A stretch of DNA of 64,000 bases from Candidatus Puniceispirillum marinum IMCC1322 (GCF_000024465.1 NC_014010.1:248001-312000), one strand, 5' to 3'. Counted from the first letter of the stretch, positions 24,446-34,668 are shown. Made by a program: numbers and translations. Notes: generated from the sequence alone by a model not told the origin.

Positions 24446-25906
24446 TCACTTCATTCTATCTGACAAGCCAGCGGCTTTATGGGCAAAATCCAGAGGGCCG
24501 TCCCAGTCAAAATTTCTATATACCGCAGCTAATTGGGCAAAAGGTGGTGATTGCGCAAAAAGCTGAAACGTCAATCGATGGCCAGCATAATCAGAATTGA
24601 GCAAATCGCGGGCTAACGCCAGCAATTTTCGCCGATCATCCGCCACCCATTTTTCGTTGATAGAATAAAATTTGTCCATCCATGGTTTTGTGTCGGCAGC
24701 GGCAAATGTATTGGCATCAGGTGTGACACATATTTGCCCACCGCATAATTCACGCGCTAGGTGCATCATTTTAGGCAAATTTGTCAAAGCATGAACCCTG
24801 CCGGAGAATAGCAACGACTGATTTGGCATTGCCAAGCCGTTTGGGCTGGTTTCGGCGGTCGCAATCGCCGCGGTCAGGAACGCATTTATACCTTCGCGCC
24901 ATACGGCCAATTCAGACAGTTTCTCCTGAACGGCTTGTTGTTTTTCAAGTCCGGTTTGTTTGACGTTCCACAAGGCGGCTCCGATAATCAGATCTGCATA
25001 GGACAATGTACGCTGAACATAGGGGAAAGCAGAATAGCGATGCAAAGTGGCACGGATAAAGCTTGCGGCTTTGGTATGTTGATAGAATAGAACATCTTCC
25101 CAAGGTACCAAAACATCATCCAGAATCATCAATGTATCAATTTCATCAAATTTATTGGCAAGCGGGTAATCTTGCTGGTTAGCGCGGGGACATGCGCCGC
25201 TGGCGCCTGCAAAACCCGAGCGACATATATGTTTGATGCCAGGCGCATCCATTTTGACAATACAACCAAGCGCATAGTCGGATAATTCAGAATCCCCCCA
25301 ATTGGCGATTGTTGGCTTCAGAAAGGCCTGATTGGAATAGGCGGCAGCGGTCTCAAATTTGGCACCGCGAATAACAATACCAGCATCAGTTTCCTTGACC
25401 ACATGCACCAGCATATCCGGATCCTGATCCTGTGGTGCTTTTGACCGATCACCCTTTGGGTCTGTATTGGCAGACACATGGAATGGGTCGAATTTGATAG
25501 CTTGATGAATATGGCGTTCAATATTTTCCGCGAAACGTGGATCAATCTCGTTCAGAATATCCTTGCCATCCCAAAGTGACCACATTTCACCAATGGTTTC
25601 GTCACCAACACGCGTGACAACGCCACCTAGGTTATGTGTGATCAAATCAACAGCATCGCGTTTATCCTGCCAATCTTGCTGCTCAAAGGGAAGGCGCAAG
25701 CCTATGGCAAAATCCTCGCCATTTTCTTCATAGGTCATGGCGGCTTTGGTTTTGGTGTCATGTTGCATGTCATAGATATAGGCGCGCGCATCAACAGCCG
25801 GTTTGATTTGTGGGTGTGTGGATGGATCCTCAACACGTTCGCCATTAATCCAGATTTCACGGCCATCACGTAGTGAATCACGAAATTGTTCGCCCGTTCT
25901 TATCAT
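24446..25906 (-). CDS. 4-hydroxyphenylacetate 3-hydroxylase (HpaB)-family flavin monooxygenase
   Basis: 486 aa of the FADH2-dependent HpaB family (acyl-CoA-dehydrogenase-like fold). Family features are the N-terminal RTGEQFRDSLRDGREIWING, the loop MLVHVVKETDAGIVIRGAK, DEIDTLMILDDVLVPWEDV and QRTLSYADLIIGAA. Members hydroxylate phenols, or pyrroles in pyrrole-2-carboxylate pathways, with flavin supplied by a small reductase. No HpaC-type reductase is in the window. It is the first gene of an operon facing a LysR gene across a 183-base divergent gap. The presence of RidA and amidase-type genes downstream favours a nitrogen-containing substrate. Confidence 0.83.
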   Translation of the reverse strand: MIRTGEQFRDSLRDGREIWINGERVEDPSTHPQIKPAVDARAYIYDMQHDTKTKAAMTYEENGEDFAIGLRLPFEQQDWQDKRDAVDLITHNLGGVVTRVGDETIGEMWSLWDGKDILNEIDPRFAENIERHIHQAIKFDPFHVSANTDPKGDRSKAPQDQDPDMLVHVVKETDAGIVIRGAKFETAAAYSNQAFLKPTIANWGDSELSDYALGCIVKMDAPGIKHICRSGFAGASGACPRANQQDYPLANKFDEIDTLMILDDVLVPWEDVLFYQHTKAASFIRATLHRYSAFPYVQRTLSYADLIIGAALWNVKQTGLEKQQAVQEKLSELAVWREGINAFLTAAIATAETSPNGLAMPNQSLLFSGRVHALTNLPKMMHLARELCGGQICVTPDANTFAAADTKPWMDKFYSINEKWVADDRRKLLALARDLLNSDYAGHRLTFQLFAQSPPFAQLAAVYRNFDWDGPLDFAHKAAGLSDRMK

Positions 25907-26089
25907 TACGATTTACTTTCACTGTTTGCTTTAAATAATTGTTATTATTTTATAATTATACTTAATGATATTTGTATAAAGGTTTTGCTTTATTCCAGAT
26001 CATGATGATTTTAAACGCTAAGCCCGGCCACTGATTAGTTAAAATACATTTTTTTTTGTTTATCTATAGGCTTATGCTATACATGGCCT

Positions 26090-27010
26090 ATGCATCGTTT
26101 TACCCTTCGCCAACTTGAATATTTTGTTGCGTGCGTTGATGCCGGATCAATTGCTGGTGCGGCGGCAAATCTGAATGTATCGCAACCCACCGTATCGGTT
26201 GCGGTTGCCAAACTTGAAGATCAACTTGGTATGCAATTACTGCTCCGGCATCATGCTCAGGGCGTTTCAGTAACGGCTGCTGCTTTGCGTTTAGTCCAGT
26301 CAGCGCGCAGTTTGTTGTCACATGCCTCTGATGTGCAACGGGAGGCCATGATGATCAGTGATGATATTGATAGTGACAATATCAGTGGTGTTTTGAGGTT
26401 GGGTAGCTTTGTGACGCTAGCCCCATCGGTTTTGCCTGGGCTGATATCGCAATTTCATAAAAGCTTTCCGGGTGTAAGGCTTGATTTACAGGAAGGCACC
26501 CAGGAAAAGCTTGTAGGGGGTCTCTATTCAGGTAGTCTTGAAATAGCTTTATTATATGATCTGGAATTGCCAGATGACATACATAGAGTAGAGCTTGCCG
26601 AATTGGCTCCCCATGTCGTCTTGCCAGCAACGCATCACTTGGCGGATCAAGACGAAATTGATCTTGTAAATTTAGCCCCTGAACCAATGATTCTGTTTGA
26701 TGTTCAACCCAGTCGCGGATTTTTCCTAGGTCTGTTAAAATCTGCTGGGGTAACACCAGACATAGCTTATACGACATCATCACTGGAGCTGGTGCGTGGC
26801 ATGGTGGGGCGAGGGCTTGGATATTCGTTGCTTGTGACGCGTCCACGAGGTGATCTGACCTATGAAGGGGCGGCGCTTGTCACACGCCCGATTAAAAATA
26901 ACATGATCAAAAGCCGGATCGTGCTGGCCAGTCTTGAAAATCTGCGTCCAACACGAGCCATGTCACGATTTGAAACTGTAGCGCAGATTTATTTTACCAA
27001 CTGGAAATAA
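26090..27010 (+). CDS. LysR-family transcriptional regulator
   Basis: 306 aa. The N-terminal winged helix is TLRQLEYFVACVDAGSIAGA with SQPTVSVAVAKLEDQLG. The effector domain follows from about residue 90 (GVLRLGSFVTLAPSVLPGL). Divergent from the hpaB-led operon, it is its likely activator, responding to the pathway substrate. The 183-base gap (25907-26089) is AT-rich and should hold the shared promoter region, but I could not pick one LysR box with confidence. Confidence 0.88.
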   Translation: MHRFTLRQLEYFVACVDAGSIAGAAANLNVSQPTVSVAVAKLEDQLGMQLLLRHHAQGVSVTAAALRLVQSARSLLSHASDVQREAMMISDDIDSDNISGVLRLGSFVTLAPSVLPGLISQFHKSFPGVRLDLQEGTQEKLVGGLYSGSLEIALLYDLELPDDIHRVELAELAPHVVLPATHHLADQDEIDLVNLAPEPMILFDVQPSRGFFLGLLKSAGVTPDIAYTTSSLELVRGMVGRGLGYSLLVTRPRGDLTYEGAALVTRPIKNNMIKSRIVLASLENLRPTRAMSRFETVAQIYFTNWK

Positions 27011-27025
27011 GCAATTTGCATGCAA

Positions 27026-27391
27026 TCAGCTGCTGGCTTCAGCAATCAGGATATAGGTTTTGCGCATTGGTTCCTGGATTGTCCATTCGCCTGTCCAACC
27101 AATCGGCAAGATCAGCATATCACCCGCAGCAATATCACGTTTACCACTGCCATCCGCATTGATGACTGATGCACTGCCAGACAAAATATGACAAATTTCA
27201 GCAGATTTTGTGCGGTCAGCTGTAAAGCGGCCAATCGTGCAATCCCAGATGCCAATTTTGGTCAGGCCGTCAAGTGACTCCCATAGCGGAACAAGGGCTT
27301 CGGTTTGGCCTTCAGTCAAAGTTGTTGGTTTAGGGGCAAAATTTCCCGCAGGGATGTCGCTTAAATCGCCAAAACTTTCTAGACTTATCAT
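27026..27391 (-). CDS. Small cupin-domain protein (DUF861/EutQ-like)
   Basis: 121 aa single-cupin protein. It has LTKIGIWDCTIGRFTADR, then the cupin core EICHILSGSASVINADGSG and GDMLILPIGWTGEWTIQEP. The latter matches the DUF861 cupin group. Function unknown; relatives occur near amino-acid and polyamine catabolic genes. It is convergent with the LysR gene (15-base gap) and stands alone on its strand, with a 210-base gap before the divergent ytoQ gene. Confidence 0.75.
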   Translation of the reverse strand: MISLESFGDLSDIPAGNFAPKPTTLTEGQTEALVPLWESLDGLTKIGIWDCTIGRFTADRTKSAEICHILSGSASVINADGSGKRDIAAGDMLILPIGWTGEWTIQEPMRKTYILIAEASS

Positions 27392-27601
27392 GATAACCTC
27401 GCTCTTGTTTCGGGCATTGTGATCTGAATGCTGTACTTTGCCAACCCAAAAGCATGAAAGTTTGATGAATTTGTGATGATAACAACTTGGCGGTTGTAAC
27501 CTTTGAATTTCAGGATATTGTCATTTTACGTATTATCATTCTGATTGTGACCATGGGCATGTAATCAGGTGCTCAGACTATTAAAGCTAAGGAGAGGCAT
27601 A

Positions 27602-28051
27602 ATGGCCATGAAAGTTTATCTTTCCGGGGAAATTCATACTGATTGGCGCGAGCAAATTATCCAAGGATCGGCAGACCTTGATGTGACATTTTCGAGTCCG
27701 GTGACTGATCACGCCGCCAGTGATGATTGTGGCGTTGCCATATTAGGCCCAGAAACCGATAAATACTGGCACGATCATAAAGGCGCCATGGTCAATGCCA
27801 TACGTACACGCAAAGCTATTCAGGAAGCCGATATCGTTGTTGTAAGATTCGGTGAAAAATACAAACAGTGGAATGCAGCATTTGACGCAGGCTATGCGGC
27901 CGCCCTAGGTAAATCACTCATTATCTTGCATGGTGCAGAACATCAACATGCCTTAAAGGAAGTTGATGCCGCCGCCCTGGCTGTTGCCGAAAACCCAAAG
28001 GCTGTTGCCGATATTTTACGTTATGTGCTGACACAAAAGCTTCCCGGTTAA
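27602..28051 (+). CDS. YtoQ-family protein
   Basis: 149 aa. The start at 27602 follows AGGAGAGG. It begins KVYLSGEIHTDWREQI and contains ADIVVVRFGEKYKQWNAAFDAGYAAALGKSL, both typical of YtoQ, a small Rossmann-like family related to nucleoside 2-deoxyribosyltransferases. No reaction is established. It stands 44 bases before a drug/metabolite permease gene and may be co-transcribed with it. Confidence 0.8.
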   Translation: MAMKVYLSGEIHTDWREQIIQGSADLDVTFSSPVTDHAASDDCGVAILGPETDKYWHDHKGAMVNAIRTRKAIQEADIVVVRFGEKYKQWNAAFDAGYAAALGKSLIILHGAEHQHALKEVDAAALAVAENPKAVADILRYVLTQKLPG

Positions 28052-28095
28052 AAATCAGATGTCACGAAGATATGATTTTAGAATGATACTATCCT

Positions 28096-29034
28096 ATGCC
28101 TGAGCTTTCTGTTTTGCGCAGCACGTCCGCCACGACGTCTATGTCAAAAGGCATTCTTCAGATTTGCCTGGCTATGTTGATCATCCCGGCGATTGATGTT
28201 TGTGCCAAAACGCTAGGGCGAAGCTTTGACCCGATACAGATCACATTTTTTCGTTTCTTTATGCAGATATGTCTTTTACTGCCTTTGGTAATCTATAATC
28301 GTCTTTGGACGATTCCACCCGGAACTTTGGCTATACAATGTATGCGCGGCGTTACGCTTGTGATCGCCACATTCTGTTTTTTCTGGGCCATTCAGCATCT
28401 GCCCCTGGCCGAAGCGATCGCGATTTTTTTTGTCCAGCCTCTTATTCTGACAGGTTTATCGGTTCTGATACTAGGTGAAACGATCCGAATGCGGCGTATT
28501 TTTGCAATTATATTTGGTTTGATCGGGGCAATGATGGTTTTACAGCCAAGCTTCGTGATTTTTGGTTGGCCTGCATTGCTTCCACTTGTGTCAGCCGTAT
28601 CAATGGCATTTTACATGATATTCACAAGCCGTATTTCAAAGGTTGCTCATCCGTTTCAGATGCAGTTTGTTGTTGGGCTGGTTGCCGTCATTATGTTGGG
28701 CATAGTGATGATTCTGGGGCAGTTTGCCGACATCCCAGGTACAGCTTTTCTGACTCCAGACAGCCATCATTTTAAGTGGATTGTGGGTATGGGCATAGCC
28801 TCGACCATTGGCCATATGTTAATTGTTTTTTCAACACAGAATGCCCCTGCTAGCGTGCTGGCACCCTTCCAGTATGTTGAAATCGTGACGGCCGCCTTAT
28901 TTGGTTATCTATTTTTTAATGATACACCTGCCGATACGACTTTCGTGGGTACATTTATCATTATTGCGAGTGGTGTTTATTTGTTTCATCGTGAACGCGT
29001 CGTTGCGCGTAAAATGGCAAAAGAAGATGGTTAA
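28096..29034 (+). CDS. EamA/DMT-superfamily permease
   Basis: 312 aa with ten predicted hydrophobic helices in two EamA repeats. Features include PAIDVCAKTLGRSFDPIQITFFRF, LPLAEAIAIFFVQPLILTGL and the C-terminal PFQYVEIVTAALFGYLFFND. It probably exports a small metabolite or amino-acid-like compound across the inner membrane. The start at 28096 is taken as the longest reasonable one; the ATG at 28141 (MSKGIL) is nearly as good. It is followed after 32 bases by a ketopantoate-reductase-like gene. Confidence 0.85.
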   Translation: MPELSVLRSTSATTSMSKGILQICLAMLIIPAIDVCAKTLGRSFDPIQITFFRFFMQICLLLPLVIYNRLWTIPPGTLAIQCMRGVTLVIATFCFFWAIQHLPLAEAIAIFFVQPLILTGLSVLILGETIRMRRIFAIIFGLIGAMMVLQPSFVIFGWPALLPLVSAVSMAFYMIFTSRISKVAHPFQMQFVVGLVAVIMLGIVMILGQFADIPGTAFLTPDSHHFKWIVGMGIASTIGHMLIVFSTQNAPASVLAPFQYVEIVTAALFGYLFFNDTPADTTFVGTFIIIASGVYLFHRERVVARKMAKEDG

Positions 29035-29066
29035 TTTTTGCAGATGAAAATAAGAATGGGACTTTC

Positions 29067-29993
29067 ATGAAGCTGGGATTTATCGGGGTAGGGGCGTTAG
29101 GATCCCTGTTTGGTGGCGCGTTGGCGGATGCTGGCCATAATGTGACCTTGGTGATCCGCAATGAAGCGCATCGCAAGGCTGTATGCCATTCTGGATTGAG
29201 GCTGGTGCGCGACAGTGGTGAGAGCATAGTCAAGATTCCAACAATTACCCCAACCGAAATACATGAGCCTTTTGACGCAATATTTGTTTTTACCAAAACA
29301 GGCGCATCAGCCGAATCTATTAGGGCTGTGTCGCATATGATTGACGATGCAACATGTTTGGTCAGTGTGCAGAACGGGCTTGGTAACCATGATCTGTTGG
29401 CAGGCTTTGTTGGATATGAACGGGTAATATATGGAACAACGACAGCACCTGCGGATTTGCTTGGCCCCGGGCATGTCGTATCGCATGGACAACATCTGAC
29501 ACAGATTAATGCAGCGCGGGCAGATAGCGCCAAGATTGCCGCGCAACTGGCTATGATGTTAACTGGCGCAGATATGCCAACCGTGGTGAATGATGATATT
29601 GATGCTGTGATCTGGAGCAAGGTTGCATTTAACACCGCCATCAATGCAATCTGTGCATTGGTCAAAGGCACACCCGGTACAGTTGCCGATTCTGCTTATC
29701 TTTCCAATCTGGCGCGGACGGTGGTTATGGAAAGCTGTGCGGTCGCCCAAGCTGACGGCATTATGATTGATCCACAAAATGTTCTGGCAATTATCGAGAT
29801 GGCAGGGCGTGAACATCGTACGCATAAACCATCAATGGTGCATGATGTGATGGCAATGCGCCAAACCGAAATTGACGCGCTCAATGGCGCCGTTATCGCC
29901 CTTGGTAAAAAACATAATATAGCAACACCTCTGAATGAGGCGCTATTTGCCCTGATTAAAGGCGTTGAGGCGCAATATGAAAAAAATCACTAG
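29067..29993 (+). CDS. 2-dehydropantoate 2-reductase (ApbA/PanE) family protein
   Basis: 308 aa NADPH-dependent reductase. The N-terminal dinucleotide motif is GFIGVGALGSLFGGALADAG, and the catalytic Lys/Asn pair is in WSKVAFNTAINAICAL (near residue 190). HKPSMVHDVMAMRQTEIDALNGAV is the substrate-binding region. PanE itself makes pantoate for CoA, but many paralogues sit in catabolic operons and reduce other 2-oxo acids. Given the neighbours (permease, aldolase, demethylating flavoprotein), a catabolic role is as likely as pantothenate synthesis. Confidence 0.82.
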   Translation: MKLGFIGVGALGSLFGGALADAGHNVTLVIRNEAHRKAVCHSGLRLVRDSGESIVKIPTITPTEIHEPFDAIFVFTKTGASAESIRAVSHMIDDATCLVSVQNGLGNHDLLAGFVGYERVIYGTTTAPADLLGPGHVVSHGQHLTQINAARADSAKIAAQLAMMLTGADMPTVVNDDIDAVIWSKVAFNTAINAICALVKGTPGTVADSAYLSNLARTVVMESCAVAQADGIMIDPQNVLAIIEMAGREHRTHKPSMVHDVMAMRQTEIDALNGAVIALGKKHNIATPLNEALFALIKGVEAQYEKNH

Positions 29994-30051
29994 TTAAAGT
30001 GCCAGAATACGCGTCATAGTGGTTTCAAGATATGTTTTTTTGGAGTTGAAC

Positions 30052-30843
30052 ATGCAGTCAGTGGCACTTGACGTAACGTATCCAGAAACCCCAACCGGTA
30101 TGAGTGAGGCCGAATGGCATGCACGGGTTGATCTGGCCGCCTGTTATCGTTTGACGCATCATTATGGCTGGACCAGCGTGGTTTATAATCATATCACCCT
30201 CAGAATTCCGGATACTGATACATTTCTTATAAATCCCTTTGGTTTGACCTATGATGAAATTACCGCCTCAAATCTGGTGCGCATAGATCTGGATGGAAAC
30301 AAGCTTGATAATAATGATGCGCCAATCAATTTAGCAGGTTATCTGATACATTCGGCTGTTCATCGCGCACGACCTCATGATCTGCATTGTGTGATGCATA
30401 CACATGAACCGATTAGCCAGGCCATGTCAGCGATCAACGCCAAAGCCATACCATTGGTGCAAGAAGGGTGTCAGCTTTTCGAGCGTGTTGGCTATCATGA
30501 ATTTGAAGGTATTGTTCTGAACGCTGATGAGCAGGGGCGCTTAAAAGCAGCTTTGGGCCAAGAAAATCATACATTACTGTTGAAAAACCATGGTCTTTTA
30601 ACGGCTGGTCCATCGGCAATATGGGCATTTGTTAGACATCAGGTCTTTATACGTAATTCGGATGTCCAGTTACGGGCGATGGCATCAGGGGCTGAAATCA
30701 GCTATATCCCTGACGATGTGATGCGCCATACACGCGAACAGTTCGAAGGTGGAAGTGCGCAAGGTGGTGCCAAAGTCCGACATCCTGAGTGGCCAGCTTT
30801 CTGGCGGATGCTTGATCGCATTGACGCAGGCTGGAAAAGCTAA
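30052..30843 (+). CDS. Class II aldolase/adducin-family protein
   Basis: 263 aa starting at 30052, with TGGAG 6 bases before the ATG. Zinc-ligand blocks are present: the HCVMHTHEP pair of His and the later LLKNHGLLTAG His. YNHITLRIP near residue 45 and FLINPFGLTYDEITASNLV match the family. Members are metal-dependent sugar-phosphate aldolases or epimerases. The stop lies 3 bases before the following flavoprotein gene, so the two are likely coupled. Confidence 0.83.
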   Translation: MQSVALDVTYPETPTGMSEAEWHARVDLAACYRLTHHYGWTSVVYNHITLRIPDTDTFLINPFGLTYDEITASNLVRIDLDGNKLDNNDAPINLAGYLIHSAVHRARPHDLHCVMHTHEPISQAMSAINAKAIPLVQEGCQLFERVGYHEFEGIVLNADEQGRLKAALGQENHTLLLKNHGLLTAGPSAIWAFVRHQVFIRNSDVQLRAMASGAEISYIPDDVMRHTREQFEGGSAQGGAKVRHPEWPAFWRMLDRIDAGWKS

Positions 30844-30846
30844 CAA

Positions 30847-33270
30847 ATGACAAATAATAGTAATCCTTTGCCAGAAAACGCATCCGTTGTCGTCATTGGT
30901 GGCGGCATAATGGGTTGTTCAACACTTTATCACCTAGCTAAACGCGGTATCAGTGATGTTATTCTTTTAGAACGAAACAAGCTGACTTCTGGAACAACTT
31001 GGCATTCAGCAGCGCAGGTGCGCGCATTGCGTTCAACCCGTAATCTTACTGACCTTATTCGCTATTCGATAAGTCTGTATGAAACGTTAGAAGAAGAAAC
31101 TGGACAGAATGTTGGCTGGATCAATAAAGGGTCGCTTTCCATTGCTACGAATGAAGACCGAATGGTGCATATAAAACGACAGGAAGCTATGGCCAATCTA
31201 TTTGGCGTTGAAGCTTATTCAGTTTCAAAAGATGAGGCAATGGAACGCTGGCCATTAATGAATGGCGATGATGTGCTTGGCGCCGTATGGTCACCAGATG
31301 ATGGGCGGGTCAGTCCGTCAGATTTATGCGCTGGCCTTGTCAAAGGTGCCAAAATGCGTGGGGCAAAGATATTCGAAGATACCGGCGTAACTGGTATTAT
31401 GACCAAGGGTGGCCGTGTTGTCGGGGTTGAAACTGACAAAGGCACGATCCGCTGTGATGCTATTGCGTTATGTACCGGTTTGTGGAGTCGAAATGCCGGC
31501 GCAATGGCAGGCGTCGATGTACCGGTCTATCCATGTGAACATTTTTATCTGCTGACCAAGCCCGTTGCAGGTGCTGAAGGCAATTTACCAACCTTGTCAG
31601 ATCATGATGGCCATCTTTATATCCGTGATGACTCGGGCGGGTTGCTGGTTGGCTGTTTTGAACCAATGGCAAAAGCCATTGATCCAGATCGCCTTGGTGA
31701 CGATTTCGCTTTTCAGTTATTGCCTGAAGACTGGGATCATTTTGAGCCGATGATGATGAATGCCTTGCATCGCTTACCCATGTTGGAAATAGCCGAAGTG
31801 CGTATGCTGCTTAATGGGCCAGAAAGCTTTACCCCGGATGGTAGCTTTATGCTGGGCGAAACTGCTGAAACAAAGGGGCTGTTTCTTGGTTGCGGAATGA
31901 ATTCGGTTGGTATTGCAACTGGTGGTGGTGCCGGGATGGCACTAGCAGATTGCATCATTGATGGGGCGACGCAGACTGACCTTTATGAAGCTGATCCCAA
32001 ACGTTTCCCCGATTGCTTTAATAGCGCAGAGGCATTGGCTAGCCGCGCGCCAGAGGTGCTGGGTAAACATTACGAAATCACCTATCCCGGGCGACAATGG
32101 CACAGTGCACGAGGGCTTCGTACATTGCCCCTACACGCATTATGGGTCAGAGAGAAAGCGCATTTTGGGCAGGTTTTTGGGTTTGAACGCCCTATGTATT
32201 TTCAAAAGCAAGGTGAGCCGAAACTTGGTTTCGGGAAACCTGATTGGTTTGATCAAGTTGGCCACGAAGTTAGCTGTGCAACAAATGATGTTGCCATTTT
32301 CGATCAATCAAGTTTTGGCAAAATCAGCATTACAGGTCGGGATGCTGAATCCATGCTCAACCGTCTTTGTGCTAATAACATGTCAAGACCAGCTGGACGC
32401 GCCACCTATACGACCATGGTAAACGAAAAAGGTGGTATCAAGAGTGATTTGACAAGTTTGCGTTTTGATGACGAGAGTTACCGGCTTTATGTTGGTTCAT
32501 CCGCGATTAAGCGAGATTTGGCCTGGCTACGTGAACATGTCAATGCAAATGAGCAGGTCGAGATACATGATCACACCATTCAATTTGCAACTATAGCCGT
32601 AATGGGGCCAAAGGCTTCGGTGATGATGAGATCGCTGGGCGCTGATTGGCTTGACGCGCTTGGTTATTTTACCCATGCACGTAATGAAATTGCGGGCATC
32701 ATGGTTGATGCTGTAAGGCTTTCTTATGTTGGCGAGGCAGGCTGGGAACTCACCTGTGCATGCGAAGATGCTGAAAGGCTCTATAACGTATTAAACGAAG
32801 CTGGCGCCCGTCCTGCTGGCACTTTGGCACAGTCATCAATGCGCATTGAAAAACAGTTTCTTGCCTATGGGCATGAGCTTGATACAGATGTGTCACCTAT
32901 GATGGCTGGTCTTGCCTTTACCATTGATATGCAATATCCATTTATTGGCCATGAAGCCATACAAAAGGCGATGGAAACGCCTGCAAAACAGACTATTGTC
33001 AGTTTGCGTCTAGCCGATGTGGATGCGGTGCCTTTAGGTAATGAGCCGGTCTATCATGATGGCCAAATTATCGGCAAAACGACATCGGCCAGTTTTGGCT
33101 ACCGTATTGGCTGTCCGTTAGCTTTAGCCTATATTGATAGCAAAAGCGCAGTTGATGGCACCGACGTTTTCATTGATATTGCGGGCACACATTTCATCGC
33201 AAGCGTTTCACGCAAGGCTCTGTTTGATCCAGAAGGGCTTCGGATGCGCAAAAGCCAGAAGATAGCTTAA
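30847..33270 (+). CDS. FAD-dependent dehydrogenase with GcvT domain (dimethylglycine/sarcosine dehydrogenase-like)
   Basis: 807 aa, full length for the DMGDH/SDH family. Domains in order: a DAO-type FAD-binding domain with VVIGGGIMGCSTLYHLAKRG, and TSGTTWHSAAQVRALRST, in which the His is the likely covalent FAD site (near residue 53); an FAO_M middle region; then GCV_T and GCV_T_C domains (from about 430), with DQSSFGKISITGRDAESML and LSYVGEAGWELTCACEDAE. It oxidatively demethylates an N-methyl amine and passes the carbon to tetrahydrofolate. It is the window's second such system, besides soxBDAG. It ends convergently with xylA. Confidence 0.87.
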   Translation: MTNNSNPLPENASVVVIGGGIMGCSTLYHLAKRGISDVILLERNKLTSGTTWHSAAQVRALRSTRNLTDLIRYSISLYETLEEETGQNVGWINKGSLSIATNEDRMVHIKRQEAMANLFGVEAYSVSKDEAMERWPLMNGDDVLGAVWSPDDGRVSPSDLCAGLVKGAKMRGAKIFEDTGVTGIMTKGGRVVGVETDKGTIRCDAIALCTGLWSRNAGAMAGVDVPVYPCEHFYLLTKPVAGAEGNLPTLSDHDGHLYIRDDSGGLLVGCFEPMAKAIDPDRLGDDFAFQLLPEDWDHFEPMMMNALHRLPMLEIAEVRMLLNGPESFTPDGSFMLGETAETKGLFLGCGMNSVGIATGGGAGMALADCIIDGATQTDLYEADPKRFPDCFNSAEALASRAPEVLGKHYEITYPGRQWHSARGLRTLPLHALWVREKAHFGQVFGFERPMYFQKQGEPKLGFGKPDWFDQVGHEVSCATNDVAIFDQSSFGKISITGRDAESMLNRLCANNMSRPAGRATYTTMVNEKGGIKSDLTSLRFDDESYRLYVGSSAIKRDLAWLREHVNANEQVEIHDHTIQFATIAVMGPKASVMMRSLGADWLDALGYFTHARNEIAGIMVDAVRLSYVGEAGWELTCACEDAERLYNVLNEAGARPAGTLAQSSMRIEKQFLAYGHELDTDVSPMMAGLAFTIDMQYPFIGHEAIQKAMETPAKQTIVSLRLADVDAVPLGNEPVYHDGQIIGKTTSASFGYRIGCPLALAYIDSKSAVDGTDVFIDIAGTHFIASVSRKALFDPEGLRMRKSQKIA

Positions 33271-33276
33271 GACATC

Positions 33277-34611
33277 CTAAACAAATCGGTTGACGATATT
33301 TTCCAGATATTCCTGCTTGCCAGATACGGGATCAGGGTTGATATTTTCAGCCAGCACCTTGTTGGCTAGACTATCCAATCCATACTGCCCGTCCATGATT
33401 TCTCCGCCAAAATCAGATTCCCATCCGACATAGCGATCAACAAGATTTTGTTGCAAGCTTCCATCTTCGAGCATCGCGGCGGCGGCTTTCAGGCCACGTG
33501 CGCAGACATCCATACCACCAATATGTGCCAAAAGTAGGTCTTGCGGATCAATTGATTGACGGCGAAGTTTGGCATCAAAATTGGTGCCACCATTTTCAAA
33601 TCCCCCATGTCCTAAAATCTGATAATAGGCAAGGGCAACCTCAGCTACATTATTTGGAAATTGGTCAGTATCCCAACCTGACTGGTAATCGTTACGATTC
33701 ATATCGATGGAACCAAAAATGCCAAGTGCATTGGCAAGCGCTAGTTCATGTTCGAAGCTATGCCCTGCCAAAATAGCGTGGCCTTGTTCGATATTGACTT
33801 TGATTTCAGCATCAAGCCCATAACGTTTGAGAAATCCATATACTGTGGCAACGTCAAAATCATATTGATGTTTTGTAGGCTCCTGAGGCTTGGGTTCGAT
33901 CAGGATAGTGCCCTCAAATCCTATCTTATGCTTATAATCGACAACCATATTCAAAAATCTGCCCATTTGATCCATTTCGTGATCAATCGCTGTGTTGAGC
34001 AAGGTTTCATAGCCTTCACGGCCACCCCAAAGCACATAATTTGCTCCACCAAGTTGCTTGGTGGAGTCAAGGCAGGTTTTGACTGTAGCTGCGGCAAAGG
34101 CGAACACATCTGGATCAGGGTTGGTGGCACCACCACTCATATAGCGACGATGCGAAAACAGGTTGGCGGTGCCCCACAGTAATTTTACTTTGGTTGCTTC
34201 CATTTTCTCCTGAAAATAGTCGGTTATTTCCTGCAAATTACGTGTGTTTTCGGCAAAGCTTGTGCCTTCGGGGCGCACATCGGCATCATGAAAGCAGAAA
34301 AAGGGTGTGCCAAGCAGGCTGAACATTTCAAACGCGACATCGGCTTTCAGTTTTGCGGCATCCATAGCATCGCCCTTGGCACGATCCCAATGTGACGCAA
34401 ACCATGGCCGTTCAAAGGTTTCGCCACCAAATGGGTCATTACCGGGCCACCCAAAGCTGTGCCAATAACAGATCGCAAAGCGCAGTTGATCTTCCAAACG
34501 TTTGCCAAACACCATTTCATCTGGATCATAATGCTTAAAGGCAAATGGATTTGAGCTGTCGGCACCCTCAAAGGTGATTTTCTGATCGAGTCCAAAAAAC
34601 GAAGTGGTCAT
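33277..34611 (-). CDS. xylA: Xylose isomerase
   Basis: 444 aa TIM-barrel isomerase converting D-xylose to D-xylulose. Diagnostic blocks are [55 protein letters not shown], the metal site in [16 protein letters not shown] and [19 protein letters not shown]. Full length. Followed on the same strand by xylB with a 57-base gap. Confidence 0.95.
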   Translation of the reverse strand: MTTSFFGLDQKITFEGADSSNPFAFKHYDPDEMVFGKRLEDQLRFAICYWHSFGWPGNDPFGGETFERPWFASHWDRAKGDAMDAAKLKADVAFEMFSLLGTPFFCFHDADVRPEGTSFAENTRNLQEITDYFQEKMEATKVKLLWGTANLFSHRRYMSGGATNPDPDVFAFAAATVKTCLDSTKQLGGANYVLWGGREGYETLLNTAIDHEMDQMGRFLNMVVDYKHKIGFEGTILIEPKPQEPTKHQYDFDVATVYGFLKRYGLDAEIKVNIEQGHAILAGHSFEHELALANALGIFGSIDMNRNDYQSGWDTDQFPNNVAEVALAYYQILGHGGFENGGTNFDAKLRRQSIDPQDLLLAHIGGMDVCARGLKAAAAMLEDGSLQQNLVDRYVGWESDFGGEIMDGQYGLDSLANKVLAENINPDPVSGKQEYLENIVNRFV

Positions 34612-34668
34612 AATGATCTGGTTCCTTGATGTAAACGTGGTTGTGCTTTTATAGGTGCTTAAATCAGA

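Noticed and set aside
28961-29671. A 236-codon minus-strand open frame.
   Set aside because: Antisense to the end of the EamA gene and most of the ketopantoate-reductase gene; no recognisable domain or ribosome site.
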